Counted from the stretch's first letter, positions 9,575 through 18,628 are shown. The stretch is DNA of 64,000 nucleotides from Curvibacter lanceolatus ATCC 14669 (GCF_000381265.1 NZ_KB906253.1:434001-498000); one strand, 5' to 3'. Notes: generated from the sequence alone by a model not told the origin. Numbers and translations: made by a program.

Positions 9575-10444
9575 ATGTCATCCATGTCCACCCGTCAGCA
9601 ACTCAAACAACTGGTCGAAGCCCGCCGCGGCCTGCTTGTGCCCGGTGCCTTCAACGCGCTGTCCGCCAAGGTCATTGAAGACCTGGGGTTCAAGGCCATC
9701 TACGTGACCGGTGCCGGTGTCACCAACATGTGGTTCGGCATGCCCGATCAGGGCTTCATGGGGCTGGCCGAGATCGCCGATCACACCGCCCGCATCCGCG
9801 ACGCGGTGAACGTGCCCTTGCTGGTCGATGCCGACACCGGGTTTGGCAATGCGCTCAACGTGTACCACACGGTGCGCACGCTGGAGCGGGCCGGCGCCGA
9901 CTGCATCCAGCTTGAAGACCAGGTGGCGCCCAAGCGCTGCGGCCACTTCTCGGGCAAGGAGGTCATCTCCACCGAAGAGGCCGTCAACAAGATCAAGGCC
10001 GCCGTGGACGCGCGCCGCGACCCCGATCTGCTCATCATGGCACGCACCGACGCTGCCGCCACCCATGGCTTTGAAGCCGCCGTGGAGCGCGCCCAGCGCT
10101 TTGCAGAGGCCGGTGCCGACATCCTCTTTGTCGAGGCCGTGACCCAGGCCGACGAGGTGCGCGCGCTGCCGCAGCGCCTGGCCAAGCCCCAGCTCATGAA
10201 CATGGTGATCGGTGGGCGCACTCCCATCTTCAATGCCGAGCAACTCGCTGAGTTGGGGTATGGCATCGTGCTGTATGCCAACGCGGCCCTGCAAGGCGCC
10301 GTGGCCGGCATGCAAAAGGCCTTGACCGTGCTACGCGACCAGAAAGAGGTGCAGGAATCCAGCGGCCTGGTCACCCCGTTTGCCGAACGCCAAAGGCTGG
10401 TCGGCAAGCCGGACTGGGATGCACTTGAGAGGCAATACACCTGA
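9575..10444 (+). CDS. prpB: Isocitrate lyase/PEP mutase superfamily lyase, probable 2-methylisocitrate lyase
   Basis: Last gene of the operon and the only candidate for cleaving 2-methylisocitrate to pyruvate and succinate. The 289-aa barrel has Mg-binding DADTGFGN, the lyase motif KRCGH (Lys120-His124, Cys122 as general acid) and ARTDA. However, the C-terminal half (MNMVIGGRTPIFNAEQLAELGYG) looks more like the oxaloacetate decarboxylase/carboxyphosphonoenolpyruvate mutase branch than like enterobacterial PrpB. Context and KRCGH favour the methylisocitrate lyase role; oxaloacetate decarboxylase is the alternative. ATG 9575 or ATG 9584 could be the start. Confidence 0.85.
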   Translation: MSSMSTRQQLKQLVEARRGLLVPGAFNALSAKVIEDLGFKAIYVTGAGVTNMWFGMPDQGFMGLAEIADHTARIRDAVNVPLLVDADTGFGNALNVYHTVRTLERAGADCIQLEDQVAPKRCGHFSGKEVISTEEAVNKIKAAVDARRDPDLLIMARTDAAATHGFEAAVERAQRFAEAGADILFVEAVTQADEVRALPQRLAKPQLMNMVIGGRTPIFNAEQLAELGYGIVLYANAALQGAVAGMQKALTVLRDQKEVQESSGLVTPFAERQRLVGKPDWDALERQYT

Positions 10445-10455
10445 AATACACCTGA
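10434..10455. repeat. 11-bp tandem duplication across the prpB stop codon
   Basis: AATACACCTGA occurs twice head to tail (10434-10444 and 10445-10455). The first copy contains the prpB stop TGA (10442-10444). This looks like a recent slippage or duplication at the end of the gene; no function is evident. Confidence 0.7.
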
Positions 10456-10848
10456 ATGCCGGGTGAGCAGCCTGGCCCGGTGGTTCTCGCACCAGGGCTC
10501 GCCGCAGGGAACCGAACCGCCTGACCCCAGGTTCAAGCGCTTTGAAGGGCCAAGGGATTCTGCCCTGTTCGGAGGCTGGCGCTGGATCGGCGGAACCCAT
10601 TGACCGCGATGGTGGTGTGAGTTGCAGAACATGCACACGCCAGCCTCTTTTCCTGGGCAGCCGCAGTGTCCATTCGAGCCAAATCAATGCCCGCATCCAC
10701 AGGTGGGTTGTCATCTGATACCGCATTAGATGAGAACAATTCTCAACTGAGATGCTAAGATGCCGACCAGACAAGCCGCTGGGCCCGCTCGAAAGAGGGG
10801 TTGAGGGCCAGCGCTGTTCCAACCCGACTTGTACGGACTGAACCAGGC
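10445..10848. other. Intergenic region between prpB and VOC gene
   Basis: About 400 bp without a convincing gene. It holds the second copy of the 11-bp repeat, a weak CCGGG/CCCGG hairpin (10459-10480) that could end the prp transcript but lacks a T-run, and a Fur-like box at 10729-10747. Short open frames here are on the wrong strand or have no start signal. Confidence 0.5.
10729..10747. promoter_or_regulatory. Fur-like iron box upstream of VOC-DUF2325 genes
   Basis: GATGAGAA CAA TTCTCAAC: arms pair at 7 of 8 positions around a perfect 15-bp core TGAGAACAATTCTCA (10731-10745). This resembles the AATGAGAATNATTCTCATT form of the Fur box common in betaproteobacteria. It lies about 100 bp before the VOC gene, so these genes may be iron-repressed. 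Confidence 0.6.
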
Positions 10849-11232
10849 ATGCACCCCGCTGATATTTTGGAAATCAAGGCGTTTGTTCCCGCACGGGATT
10901 TCTCGCTGTCATTGGCCTTCTACGCCGACTTGGGTTTCGAGTTGCGCTCCTCGGGGGGCGGCATTGCCTACCTCAGCGCCGGGGCTTGCAGCTTTCTGCT
11001 GCAGGCGTTCGATGAGGCCCCGCACGCGCACCTGTGCCAGATGCACCTCCTGGTTCGGGATGTTCAGGCGTGGCATGACCGGGTGGTGGCCCGCCGCTTG
11101 GCCGAAACCTACGGTGTGAGAGTCACGCCGATCACCGTCCAGCCTTACCAGATGCGTGACTTCACGGTGTCTGATCCCAGCGGTGTGTGTTGGGTCATCG
11201 GTGAAAACATCCCCGGGGGGCTGCATGTTTGA
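10849..11232 (+). CDS. VOC-superfamily protein (glyoxalase/bleomycin-resistance fold)
   Basis: 127-aa protein of the vicinal-oxygen-chelate fold: paired beta-alpha-beta-beta-beta units, FVPARDFSLSLAFYADLGFEL at the start and DPSGVCWVIGEN at the end. The final pattern resembles bleomycin-binding proteins, where metal ligands are often lost, so it may bind a ligand (for example a metal chelate) without catalysing a reaction. I chose ATG 10849 (MHPADILEIKAF) by comparison with the fold boundary; the frame extends upstream without a ribosome site. It follows a Fur-like box and precedes the DUF2325 gene by 143 bp on the same strand. Substrate unknown. Confidence 0.75.
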   Translation: MHPADILEIKAFVPARDFSLSLAFYADLGFELRSSGGGIAYLSAGACSFLLQAFDEAPHAHLCQMHLLVRDVQAWHDRVVARRLAETYGVRVTPITVQPYQMRDFTVSDPSGVCWVIGENIPGGLHV

Positions 11233-11375
11233 GGCGGCTGCAGCGCCACACCTCGGCTTGCAAGGCCAGAGTGCCGGCCGCGAGCTGCATGTGCACCCCG
11301 ACGCCCAGCACCTGCGCCAGCAAATGACCGGCCCGGCTGAGCAAGTTCAACCCGTTTCCTGATGGAGGCATTGCC

Positions 11376-12665
11376 ATGTGCAACCGTGAAATCCAGCAAG
11401 CCCTGGCTGTGCAGTTTCGCCAGAACGTGCCGACTTTGACACCCCTGCCTGAGATCGGCTCCAGGCGTCGACGACTGTGGGACCTGCCGCACTCGTGCCA
11501 TTGTCCTGTGGTGGGTGTCTGTCTTCCCCTGGAGACTTTGCGTCGCCTGGTCAGCAAGGCGTCTGGCGGTCAGGTGATGGCCGATGACTACGAGGTGCAT
11601 GTGGCGGCGGTGGCAGAGTGCGCGCGCCGCAATCGGCTTTCCGAGTTGCTGCAGGAAGAGTTGGAGCGGCGCTATGCGCCTGAGGTCAAGGCCTACCGGG
11701 CTGCCAAGACGACGAAGGCGCTTGCCGACGCCTGGGTGCTGGCCGTGCGGCAAGGCGATGTGGCGGGCGCCTTCTGGGCTGCCCTCACCCACCCTCATTG
11801 CGACGCGATCCTGCACGAGGTGCTGTGCCGGGACATGCACATGCTGCAGCACCAGGCCGGGGCCACGGTGCGGGTGGACCTCGCCCGGTTCAGCGCGCTG
11901 ATGGAGGAGAACGGGGTGCTGGCAAGAGAGTTGGCCAAGGCGCAGGAGCGCAGCACCCGAGCCCTGGCCGAAAAGACGTCAGAGCTGGAGCGGCTTCAAG
12001 CCCGGTTGATGCAGCTGCGCGCCGACAACCTGACCAAGGACAGCCGCCTGGCCTTTGTGTCCGAGGATCTGGAGGCCTTGAAGGCCTCGCTGCCGGATCA
12101 TGAAGCAACACAGCGATTGCGCAAGCGGCTTGACCTGATGACCGCCAGGCAGCATGAGTTGGAGGGGCAAAACGCTTCTCTGCGCCAGCGATTGGCTGCG
12201 GCTGAAAAGTCGCTGCAAGCGCTCAATTCCAGCCCCGATACCCCCGCCAAGGCGATTGACTTGGCGGCCAACACGCCATCGGTTTCCCCGATCACCTTGT
12301 ACCTCAAGCAGAAGACCGTTCTTTGTGTCGGTGGGCGCAGTGGCAATGTTGCCAATTACCGCGACCTGGTGGAACGGGTCGGGGGGCGCTTTGCCCACCA
12401 TGATGGGGGCGTGGAAGACAGTCAGTGCGTACTCGATGCCAGCCTCGCCGCGGCCGACCTGGTGATCTGCCAGACGGGCTGCATCAGCCACAACGCTTAC
12501 TGGAAGGTCAAGGACTTCTGCAAGCGCACGGGCAAACGCTGTGTGTTTGTGGAGAACCCCAGTGCCTCGTCCCTGGCGCGGGGCCTGACCCAGATCGCCG
12601 ACATGGATTCGGAGAACCCGTCGCCCGCACCTGCCGGATGGGGCGAGGCGCGCCCGCAGGGCTGA
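11376..12665 (+). CDS. DUF2325 domain protein with central coiled coil
   Basis: 429-aa cytoplasmic protein of unknown function. Residues about 1-165 form a helical region with a His/Cys-rich patch (LPHSCHCPVVGVC); about 175-285 is a coiled coil; about 310-410 is a DUF2325 domain: VLCVGGRSGNVANYRDLVE, then ADLVICQTGCISHNAYWKVK and a final CVFVENPSASS. Several conserved Cys and His could bind metal or a redox group; that is inference. A good GGAGG site lies 8 bp before ATG 11376. It converges on the PepSY gene with only 12 bp between stops, and it shares the iron-linked neighbourhood with a Fur-like box upstream of the VOC gene. Confidence 0.85.
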   Translation: MCNREIQQALAVQFRQNVPTLTPLPEIGSRRRRLWDLPHSCHCPVVGVCLPLETLRRLVSKASGGQVMADDYEVHVAAVAECARRNRLSELLQEELERRYAPEVKAYRAAKTTKALADAWVLAVRQGDVAGAFWAALTHPHCDAILHEVLCRDMHMLQHQAGATVRVDLARFSALMEENGVLARELAKAQERSTRALAEKTSELERLQARLMQLRADNLTKDSRLAFVSEDLEALKASLPDHEATQRLRKRLDLMTARQHELEGQNASLRQRLAAAEKSLQALNSSPDTPAKAIDLAANTPSVSPITLYLKQKTVLCVGGRSGNVANYRDLVERVGGRFAHHDGGVEDSQCVLDASLAAADLVICQTGCISHNAYWKVKDFCKRTGKRCVFVENPSASSLARGLTQIADMDSENPSPAPAGWGEARPQG

Positions 12666-12677
12666 TGACGCTGCGGC

Positions 12678-13916
12678 TCAGATGCGAGCTCGATCCATCG
12701 GTTTGCCGTGAATGGCGGCTGATTTCTTTCGCGCGGCAGCCTGCATCCGCGCCCGCCGCTTGCGCACCCAGAGCACAAGCCCCGTGACGCTGAGCACCGC
12801 GACCAGCACCCCCATCAGCGAAATGAGCAGGCGGCCTGGCAAACCCAGGATGCGTCCGGAGTGCAGGGGGAACTGGGCCTGCATGAACAGGTCACCGGCA
12901 CTGCCGGTGCCAGGCACATAGGACCCGGCCATGGCGCCCGTCATGCCATCCACATACAGCCAGGGATGGCCCAGGCCGCCATCGCCGTGTTCCAGGCCGG
13001 GCGCAAAAAAGGCGATGCCATACAGGCCGTAGCGGTCCGCGTACAAGAGGGCTCCGGGTGGATCGTCCCAGCCGCGTTTGAGGGCTTCGGCCTGGGCCAG
13101 CGTGATGGCCTGCTCCCTCGACAGCCGTGGCTCGATCGGTGCTTCGACGGGCGCCGGTTCGCGTTTCTCGAAGGGTGTGGCCGCCACCGGTGAGAACAGC
13201 GACACCACGGGCTTCATCACCTGGCGCCCCAGGTTCATGGACACCGAGGTGATGGCCAGCGTCAACAGCAGGCCCCAGGCCCAGACGCCGCCGGAGCGAT
13301 GCAGGTCAAAATTGAGCTTGGGCCAGCCCTGGCCGATGCGCAAGACCAATGACTTGCGCCAACTTCGTGCGTTCGGAAACGAAATCCACAGCGCGATGAA
13401 GCAGTCGAAGATCCAGACCACCGAGACGATGCCCATCACCGCCATGCCCAGTTCCAGCTGGCCCACGTCTGGCAGGTGCAGGCTGTAGTGCAGCTTGTAG
13501 AGGAAGGGCACCAGGTTTTCGCGCGAGAAGGACATGGCACCCCATGTGCGGCTGCCCTGCACGGCTCCCGTGACCGGGTCCAGCGCCATCTGGTTGAAGC
13601 CCAGATCGAAGGGCTTGCCCGTGGCCCCATCGATGCGCGCAGTGACCGAGACCGTCAAGGCCTGGCCCGGCTCGATGGACAGCGGCATGTCGCTGATCCG
13701 CAGGCTGGGGGTCGACTCCTCGATCCGCTGCGCCAACGTCAGAGGCGCGAGTTGTGCCGCCGCAGGGCCGCTGCGCGCGACGAACAACTGGGGGGTCAGC
13801 CATGCGTCGAGTTCGTGGTGCCAGGCGATCACTGCGCCGGTGGCACCTGCCACAAACAGAAACAGCGCGATGGACAGGCCGAACCAGCGGTGAAGAATGG
13901 CCAGTGTGCTTCGCAT
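12678..13916 (-). CDS. PepSY-associated transmembrane protein (siderophore-iron reductase-like)
   Basis: 412-aa inner-membrane protein with four predicted membrane helices: WFGLSIALFLFVAGATGAVI near the N-terminus, a central pair (about residues 155-220), and LLISLMGVLVAVLSVTGLVL before a basic C-terminal tail. The large periplasmic loops match the PepSY-TM family (PiuB/FsrB/YdbS-type), members of which sit beside ferric-siderophore receptors and are thought to release iron by reduction in the periplasm or membrane. It lies 22 bp downstream of the TonB receptor on the same strand and is probably cotranscribed with it. Function is inferred from family and position. Confidence 0.88.
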   Translation of the reverse strand: MRSTLAILHRWFGLSIALFLFVAGATGAVIAWHHELDAWLTPQLFVARSGPAAAQLAPLTLAQRIEESTPSLRISDMPLSIEPGQALTVSVTARIDGATGKPFDLGFNQMALDPVTGAVQGSRTWGAMSFSRENLVPFLYKLHYSLHLPDVGQLELGMAVMGIVSVVWIFDCFIALWISFPNARSWRKSLVLRIGQGWPKLNFDLHRSGGVWAWGLLLTLAITSVSMNLGRQVMKPVVSLFSPVAATPFEKREPAPVEAPIEPRLSREQAITLAQAEALKRGWDDPPGALLYADRYGLYGIAFFAPGLEHGDGGLGHPWLYVDGMTGAMAGSYVPGTGSAGDLFMQAQFPLHSGRILGLPGRLLISLMGVLVAVLSVTGLVLWVRKRRARMQAAARKKSAAIHGKPMDRARI

Positions 13917-13938
13917 GGGTCAGACCTGTGATGGCGGC

Positions 13939-16315
13939 CTAAAAACGGTACTTCAGGCTGGCCACCACCAAGCGCTCGGCACCGCTGTAAAAATTGCCAT
14001 AGGCGCGCGATGCGTAGTACTTTTTGTTGGTGACGTTGTTGATGTTGATGGCGAAGCGCCATGGGCCATGCTCGTGGCGGAGCGCGAGGTCCAGCAGCGT
14101 GTAGGCAGGCTCGGCCTGCGTGTTGGCGCTGTCGTTGTAGCGCTGGCCGACATGGCGCACGCCGCCGCCCAGACTCCAGCCTTGGTGTGATTGCCCGCTG
14201 AAGGCGTAGTCGAGCCAGGCCGAGGCGGTCTGGCGCGGGATCTGAATGGGCATGCGGCCCACATCGCCGTCGTTGCTGGCCGTCACCTTGACGTTGGCAA
14301 GGCTGTAGGCGGCGATCAAGTCAAGCCCGCGAGCCAGCTCAGTCTTGGCCTCCAACTCCACGCCACGGGAGCGAATCGCACCCGTCAGCACGTAGTAGTC
14401 CTGGTGGACGGGGTCGGTGGTCTGGACGTTGGTCTTGTCGAGGCTGAACAGCGCTGCGGTCAGCAGGATTTTGCGCCCCTCCGGGTGGTACTTGACACCG
14501 ACCTCGTATTGCTTGCCTCGGCTTGGATCGAAATGCCTGCCGCTGTAATCCGTGCCCATTTGAGGCGTGAATGACTCCGAATAGCTCAGATAAGGCGAGA
14601 CGCCGTTTGGCAACAGATAGGCGATGCCGGCACGGCTGCTGAAGGCATGGTCGCGCTGGAGCAGGGTGCTCTGGGTGACGGCGTCGGCGTAGCTGTAGTC
14701 GACCGAGTCATATCGACCACCGAGTGTGAAGATCCAGCGCTCGGCGAACTTGATCTGGTCTTGCAGGTAGAGGCCTGTCTGGCGCGAGGTCTCACGGTAG
14801 TCTTCCACCAGGCTGGTCGGTGCCGCTGGCATGTCGCCCAAGGTCGGCGAGCGCAAATCGCGTTGGTCGGCAGCACCTTGGTAGTCCTTGGATTGGCCCA
14901 CGCGCCGGTTCCAGTCCACCCCCACCAGCACCGTATGGGTGGCCGAATCCGTGCTGAACTTCCCGACCGCGCGGGTGTCCAGCAAAGTCTGGTGCAGCGA
15001 CTGGTCTGCGAACATCGGCGTGCGGGTGTAGGTGTAGCCGTCGCTGTCGAGGCCTCCACCATTCAGGCGTCGGTTGCTCAGACTGCCCACCGAGTAGCGA
15101 AAGTTCTGCTGAACAGTCCAGGTGCTGTCGAGGTGGTGCTCGAACTCGTAGCCGATCGAGGATTGGTGATAGTTGTACTTCAGGAAGCGCGGGTCGCCGT
15201 CGAGCACACCTGAGTTGCTGCCGTCGGCGCGCGCCACATAGACGGGAGCGCCGCCGTTTTTGTCATGGTAGATGTCAGCCATCACCAGCAGCGAGGTATC
15301 GGCTGTGGGCTTCCACAGCAGCGAGGGCGCGATGAACGAATGCTGCATGTTCACCCGCTGGCCAGTCGCGTACTGCAGTTGCGTGTCGGTATCGAGCCCC
15401 AGGCCCACCAGCCGGTAGCGCAGCTTGCCCTCTGAATCCAGTGTTCCCCCCACATCGACGGCCAGCTGCTTGCGGCCGAAATTGCCGGCCTGTATTTCGA
15501 TTTCATTCTCGGCATTGGCCGAGGGGCGCTTGCTGACGCGGTTGATGATGCCGCCCGCATCGCCTTGTCCGAACAGCACCGAAGAAGGGCCTCGCAGCAC
15601 GTCCACGCGCTCAAGCCCATAAGAGTCCTTGCGCATGGCGATGAAGCCAACGCGCCCCTGTTGCAGTCCGTCCAGGTAGCTGCTTCCGTCCTTGGCGTCG
15701 AAGCCTCGCATCAGGAGCCATTCGCGGCCGCGGAAGTCCACGCCCCAGTTTTCGGGCTGCACACCGGGCGTATAGCGCACGGCGTCCATCACATTCTGAA
15801 AGCCGCGAGCATCCATCTCGTCGCGTGTGATGACCGAAATCGACTGCGGTGTCTCGATGATGGGCGTATCTGTCTTGGTCGCCGTCATGCTGAGCGTGGC
15901 GACGAATCCCTTGACGGGGCCGGTGGCGGTCTCGGGGTCGGGTCCGGCCGTGACCGTCACCACCGGGGGGGGTCTTGGTCTCCGTCGTCGAGGCCGCCAC
16001 CTTGACGATGATGGCGTTGCCCTCCTGGACAGCGATCAAACCACTGCCGGCCAGCAAGCGGTCCAAGGCCTGCTGCGGCGTCAATCTCCCCGATACGGGC
16101 GGAGCCACCTTGCCGGCCACCAGGGCCGGCACGAACATCAGTTGCAGGCCTGCTTGCCGTGCCAACTCATTCAAGGCCGCGCCCAGTGGCTGTGCTGCGA
16201 TGGCGATGGCCACCGGGTTGGCCGCCGTGAGCTGGGCTCGTGCCGGGCCTGTAAGTCCTGTCGCCAGCAAGGCAGCCAGGGTCAAGGGAGCGAGGGCGAA
16301 GTGCGGTTGCCGCAT
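13939..16315 (-). CDS. TonB-dependent siderophore receptor with STN domain, interrupted by a frameshift at a C8 tract
   Basis: Outer-membrane ferric-siderophore receptor of the FecA/FoxA type. The reading starts at ATG 16315 with a signal peptide (MRQPHFALAPLTLAALLATG, cleavage after PARA), then an STN signalling domain to about residue 110 that would talk to FecR. It runs out of frame at eight C (minus strand, 15972-15965). The rest (plug from IETPQSISVITRDEMDARGF, 22-strand barrel, terminal LKYRF) continues in another frame for 674 codons from 15963. Removing one C would give one 791-aa protein. As written, translation yields a 234-aa truncated product. It may be a sequencing error, a real mutation, or slippage-based on/off switching. 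Confidence 0.85.
15965..15972. repeat. Homopolymer G8/C8 tract inside the TonB receptor gene
   Basis: Eight G on the plus strand (C on the coding strand) mark the point where the STN-domain frame and the plug/barrel frame part. Seven C would read Lys-Thr-Pro-Pro-Val-Val-Thr and restore one open frame. Runs of this kind are known slippage sites in phase-variable receptor genes of other betaproteobacteria such as Neisseria. Confidence 0.85.
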
Positions 16316-16456
16316 GAATGCAATCTCCAGGAACAGTCGTCAGAAACAAGAATCACTGCTGATGGAGTCGCATGGGGCGGCCAAACCCTCATGTGTTGAT
16401 GCAAAAAAACCGGACCTTCTCGGTGGGCCGTTGAGATTGCCCCTGGGGCGGGGCTT

Positions 16457-17725
16457 TCAACGCAGGCCAATGATCTCCAACACGCCGTCATGCTGTTGCA
16501 GCCGCACCGGCAACAGGGAAGGGAGTGCCTGCGCCCACGTGCCGGCCTGCCGCACGTTGAAACTGCCGCCCAGCCGCAGAGCCCCCACCGTGGGGTCCAG
16601 CACGACCAGCCCGGTGTCGCCATACCGTTCCAGCTCCGCCAATGCCTCGGCCAGAGGGGTGTCGTTGAAACTGATGCGGCCGGTGCGCCAGGCCGCCACG
16701 CTGGCTGGCGCAACATTCACGATGGGCTGCAGGCGGCCCCCTTCGTCCACTGTCACACCTTGCCCGCCGGTCAGTTCGACGCGTCCCGTGACATCGTCCG
16801 CTCGGGCCTCGCCAGACGCGCCCGTCTGACTCACCCGCACGCGGCCAGATTCGACGGCCAACACCGACTTGCCGGCGTCAAGGCCGGTGAGCGTATGACG
16901 CACCGAGAACCGGGTGCCGACGACGGTGATGCGCATGGCGCCCGCCTGCACGTCAAAGGGCTGCTGCGGGTTGGCGTGCACGATGAAAAAGGCTTGGCCT
17001 TCGACCAAGCGCACCTCGCGACGTTCACGGTACAAGCGCACTTCAATGCGTGTGGCAGCATCGAGTTGCAGGGCGCTGCCGTCAGGCAACTGGATGTCGA
17101 GGCGTTGCCCCCGTTGCGTGGCGTAGTTCTTTGCAAAGGTGGGCTGGCTGCGCCAATGCGCCCAGCCCGCCCAGCCGCCCCCAACCAGCGCGGCCACCGC
17201 CACGGCTGTGGCTGCTTGCGGGAAGAGGCGGCCGATGCCAGCCATCCAGGCCCGTCGGCTGGGCAACGCAGGCTGAGGTGGCCGCTTGATGGGCCGAGAA
17301 GCCGGCTGGACGATGGGCTCCGCAACAGGCCCCGTGCTTGCGTTCAAGACTTGAGGCGGCGTGCCCCTGGGCGCCTTGTGTCGCAAGCTCTCCCTCAGCG
17401 ACTGGACCTTGTCGTCAGGGAGTGCGCGCACGGGGTCAAGACTCTGTTCCATTTCCTGGTACGCGACCGCATGCGCTGGGTCAGCGCGCAGCCAGCCCTG
17501 AAACTCGGCTTCTGCGGTGGTACCCAGACCTTCGGTCCGGCGTGTGGCCCACAGCGCAGCCTGTACTAGCACGGGATTCTGGGTACGCACGTAGTTTTCG
17601 AACTCGCGCTCGTCGGCCTCGTCCTGTGCGTCCATGTCGTGGGAAGGCGGAGCGTGCTGTTTCATCGGTTCTGATCTTATGGTTGCGCGAAGCCGAAAGA
17701 TCCCCACTCTTGCGCGCAAGGACAC
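16457..17725 (-). CDS. FecR-family anti-sigma/signal-transducing membrane protein
   Basis: Relays ligand binding at the TonB receptor to the FecI-type sigma factor. Order: N-terminal DUF4880 (ALWATRR...FQGWLRADPAHAVAYQEME), a proline-rich linker, one membrane helix (AATAVAVAALVGGGWAGWAH), periplasmic FecR domain (QRLDIQLPDGSALQLDAATR) and C-terminal DUF4974 domain (FNDTPLAEALAELERYGDTG). I chose GTG 17725 because AGGAG lies 6 bp upstream and it directly follows the sigma stop codon; ATG 17665 (MKQHAPPSHD, 402 aa) is the alternative with a weaker ribosome site. Order sigma-fecR-receptor-PepSY is the classic cell-surface signalling layout. Confidence 0.9.
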   Translation of the reverse strand: MSLRARVGIFRLRATIRSEPMKQHAPPSHDMDAQDEADEREFENYVRTQNPVLVQAALWATRRTEGLGTTAEAEFQGWLRADPAHAVAYQEMEQSLDPVRALPDDKVQSLRESLRHKAPRGTPPQVLNASTGPVAEPIVQPASRPIKRPPQPALPSRRAWMAGIGRLFPQAATAVAVAALVGGGWAGWAHWRSQPTFAKNYATQRGQRLDIQLPDGSALQLDAATRIEVRLYRERREVRLVEGQAFFIVHANPQQPFDVQAGAMRITVVGTRFSVRHTLTGLDAGKSVLAVESGRVRVSQTGASGEARADDVTGRVELTGGQGVTVDEGGRLQPIVNVAPASVAAWRTGRISFNDTPLAEALAELERYGDTGLVVLDPTVGALRLGGSFNVRQAGTWAQALPSLLPVRLQQHDGVLEIIGLR

Positions 17726-18250
17726 TCATTTCTCCTGGAGGGCGCCAGTTGTCACCGAAATGCCCTGCAGCAAGCGTTGGCTAGCCCGACACTCCAACCG
17801 GCCGCGCGCGATGTGTTTCTCGACCATGCTGACGGACGTACCCATGCGCCGGGCAATTTCCGCCTGCGACAGACCCTCCAACACGTGGAGGATGAAGGCC
17901 TCGCGGCACCGTGGTGGCAGCGCCTCGATGGTGGCCATGTAGACCTCGATGGCCTGGGCCGAGGCCACCAGTGCGTGCGGCTCCAGATGCGCAGGCATGG
18001 CGGGGTGGTCCGCTTCGGCCATCGCATTCAGGTCATCATGCCTGCGCAGCAGCCCGCGTCGATGCTGATCGACCATCACGTTCCGGGCGGTCTGGTACAA
18101 CAAGGCGCGCGGCTCCGAGATCGGGACGCTCGAACGCTGGATGGCCAGCACGCGGGCATAGCTCTCCTGCACCACGTCGGCGGCCGCATCGCGGTCTTTG
18201 ACCGTGCGGGCGCAGAAGTTCAGTAGTTCTCGGTAGTAGTGCTCGAGCAC
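17726..18250 (-). CDS. FecI-type ECF RNA polymerase sigma factor
   Basis: 174-aa extracytoplasmic-function sigma factor expected to direct transcription of the downstream receptor gene. Region 2 (AAADVVQESYARVLAIQ) and region 4 (LPPRCREAFILHVLEGLSQAEIARRMGTS) are both present and intact. The start is GTG 18250 (MLEHYYRELLNF), matching the usual FecI opening; no better ATG is in frame nearby. A Fur-like box lies 89 bp upstream (18339-18357), so synthesis is probably iron-repressed. The downstream fecR start follows immediately, giving coupled translation of sigma and its regulator. Confidence 0.92.
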   Translation of the reverse strand: MLEHYYRELLNFCARTVKDRDAAADVVQESYARVLAIQRSSVPISEPRALLYQTARNVMVDQHRRGLLRRHDDLNAMAEADHPAMPAHLEPHALVASAQAIEVYMATIEALPPRCREAFILHVLEGLSQAEIARRMGTSVSMVEKHIARGRLECRASQRLLQGISVTTGALQEK

Positions 18251-18628
18251 GGGTCCGCCATGGCCATGGGTATAGAAGGCTTCCCTTCGATAGGCTGGCG
18301 TCGAGATGTGGCGGTGGCTGATCCAGTGCGCGCGTCCAAATGGGAATTCTTCTCATTATGGCCGATCTGGCGCCAGATGACCGGGTGCCGCTCACGGCGC
18401 TGGGTCTGGCGCGGCACTTCATGGGCGCACTGTGCCGCCAATGGTTGGCCAAGCCCTCTTGAAGATTGGCTGATTCACTGCCGTGGAGCCTTCAACTCAG
18501 CACGCCAAGCGCTGGTTCTAGAGCCCGGGGGCGTGGCGCAGCCGCATCACTGGCATACAGCCAATGCTGCAGGCCTCAGCGCTCTTGGGGGCTTTGGCTT
18601 TCAGCGCTTCAATGGGCGGAGGTTGCCT
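18251..18628. other. Intergenic region upstream of the ECF sigma gene
   Basis: About 380 bp between the YcaO-type gene and the sigma gene (both minus strand). It carries the Fur-like box at 18339-18357 and presumably the sigma promoter. I see no credible gene and no clear T-tailed terminator for the YcaO transcript. Confidence 0.5.
18339..18357. promoter_or_regulatory. Fur-like iron box upstream of the ECF sigma gene
   Basis: AATGGGAA TTC TTCTCATT: 19 bp with arms matching at 7 of 8 positions, very close to the AATGAGAATNNTTCTCATT Fur consensus. It lies 89-107 bp before the sigma start, the expected location for iron repression of a FecI-type gene. Confidence 0.75.
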
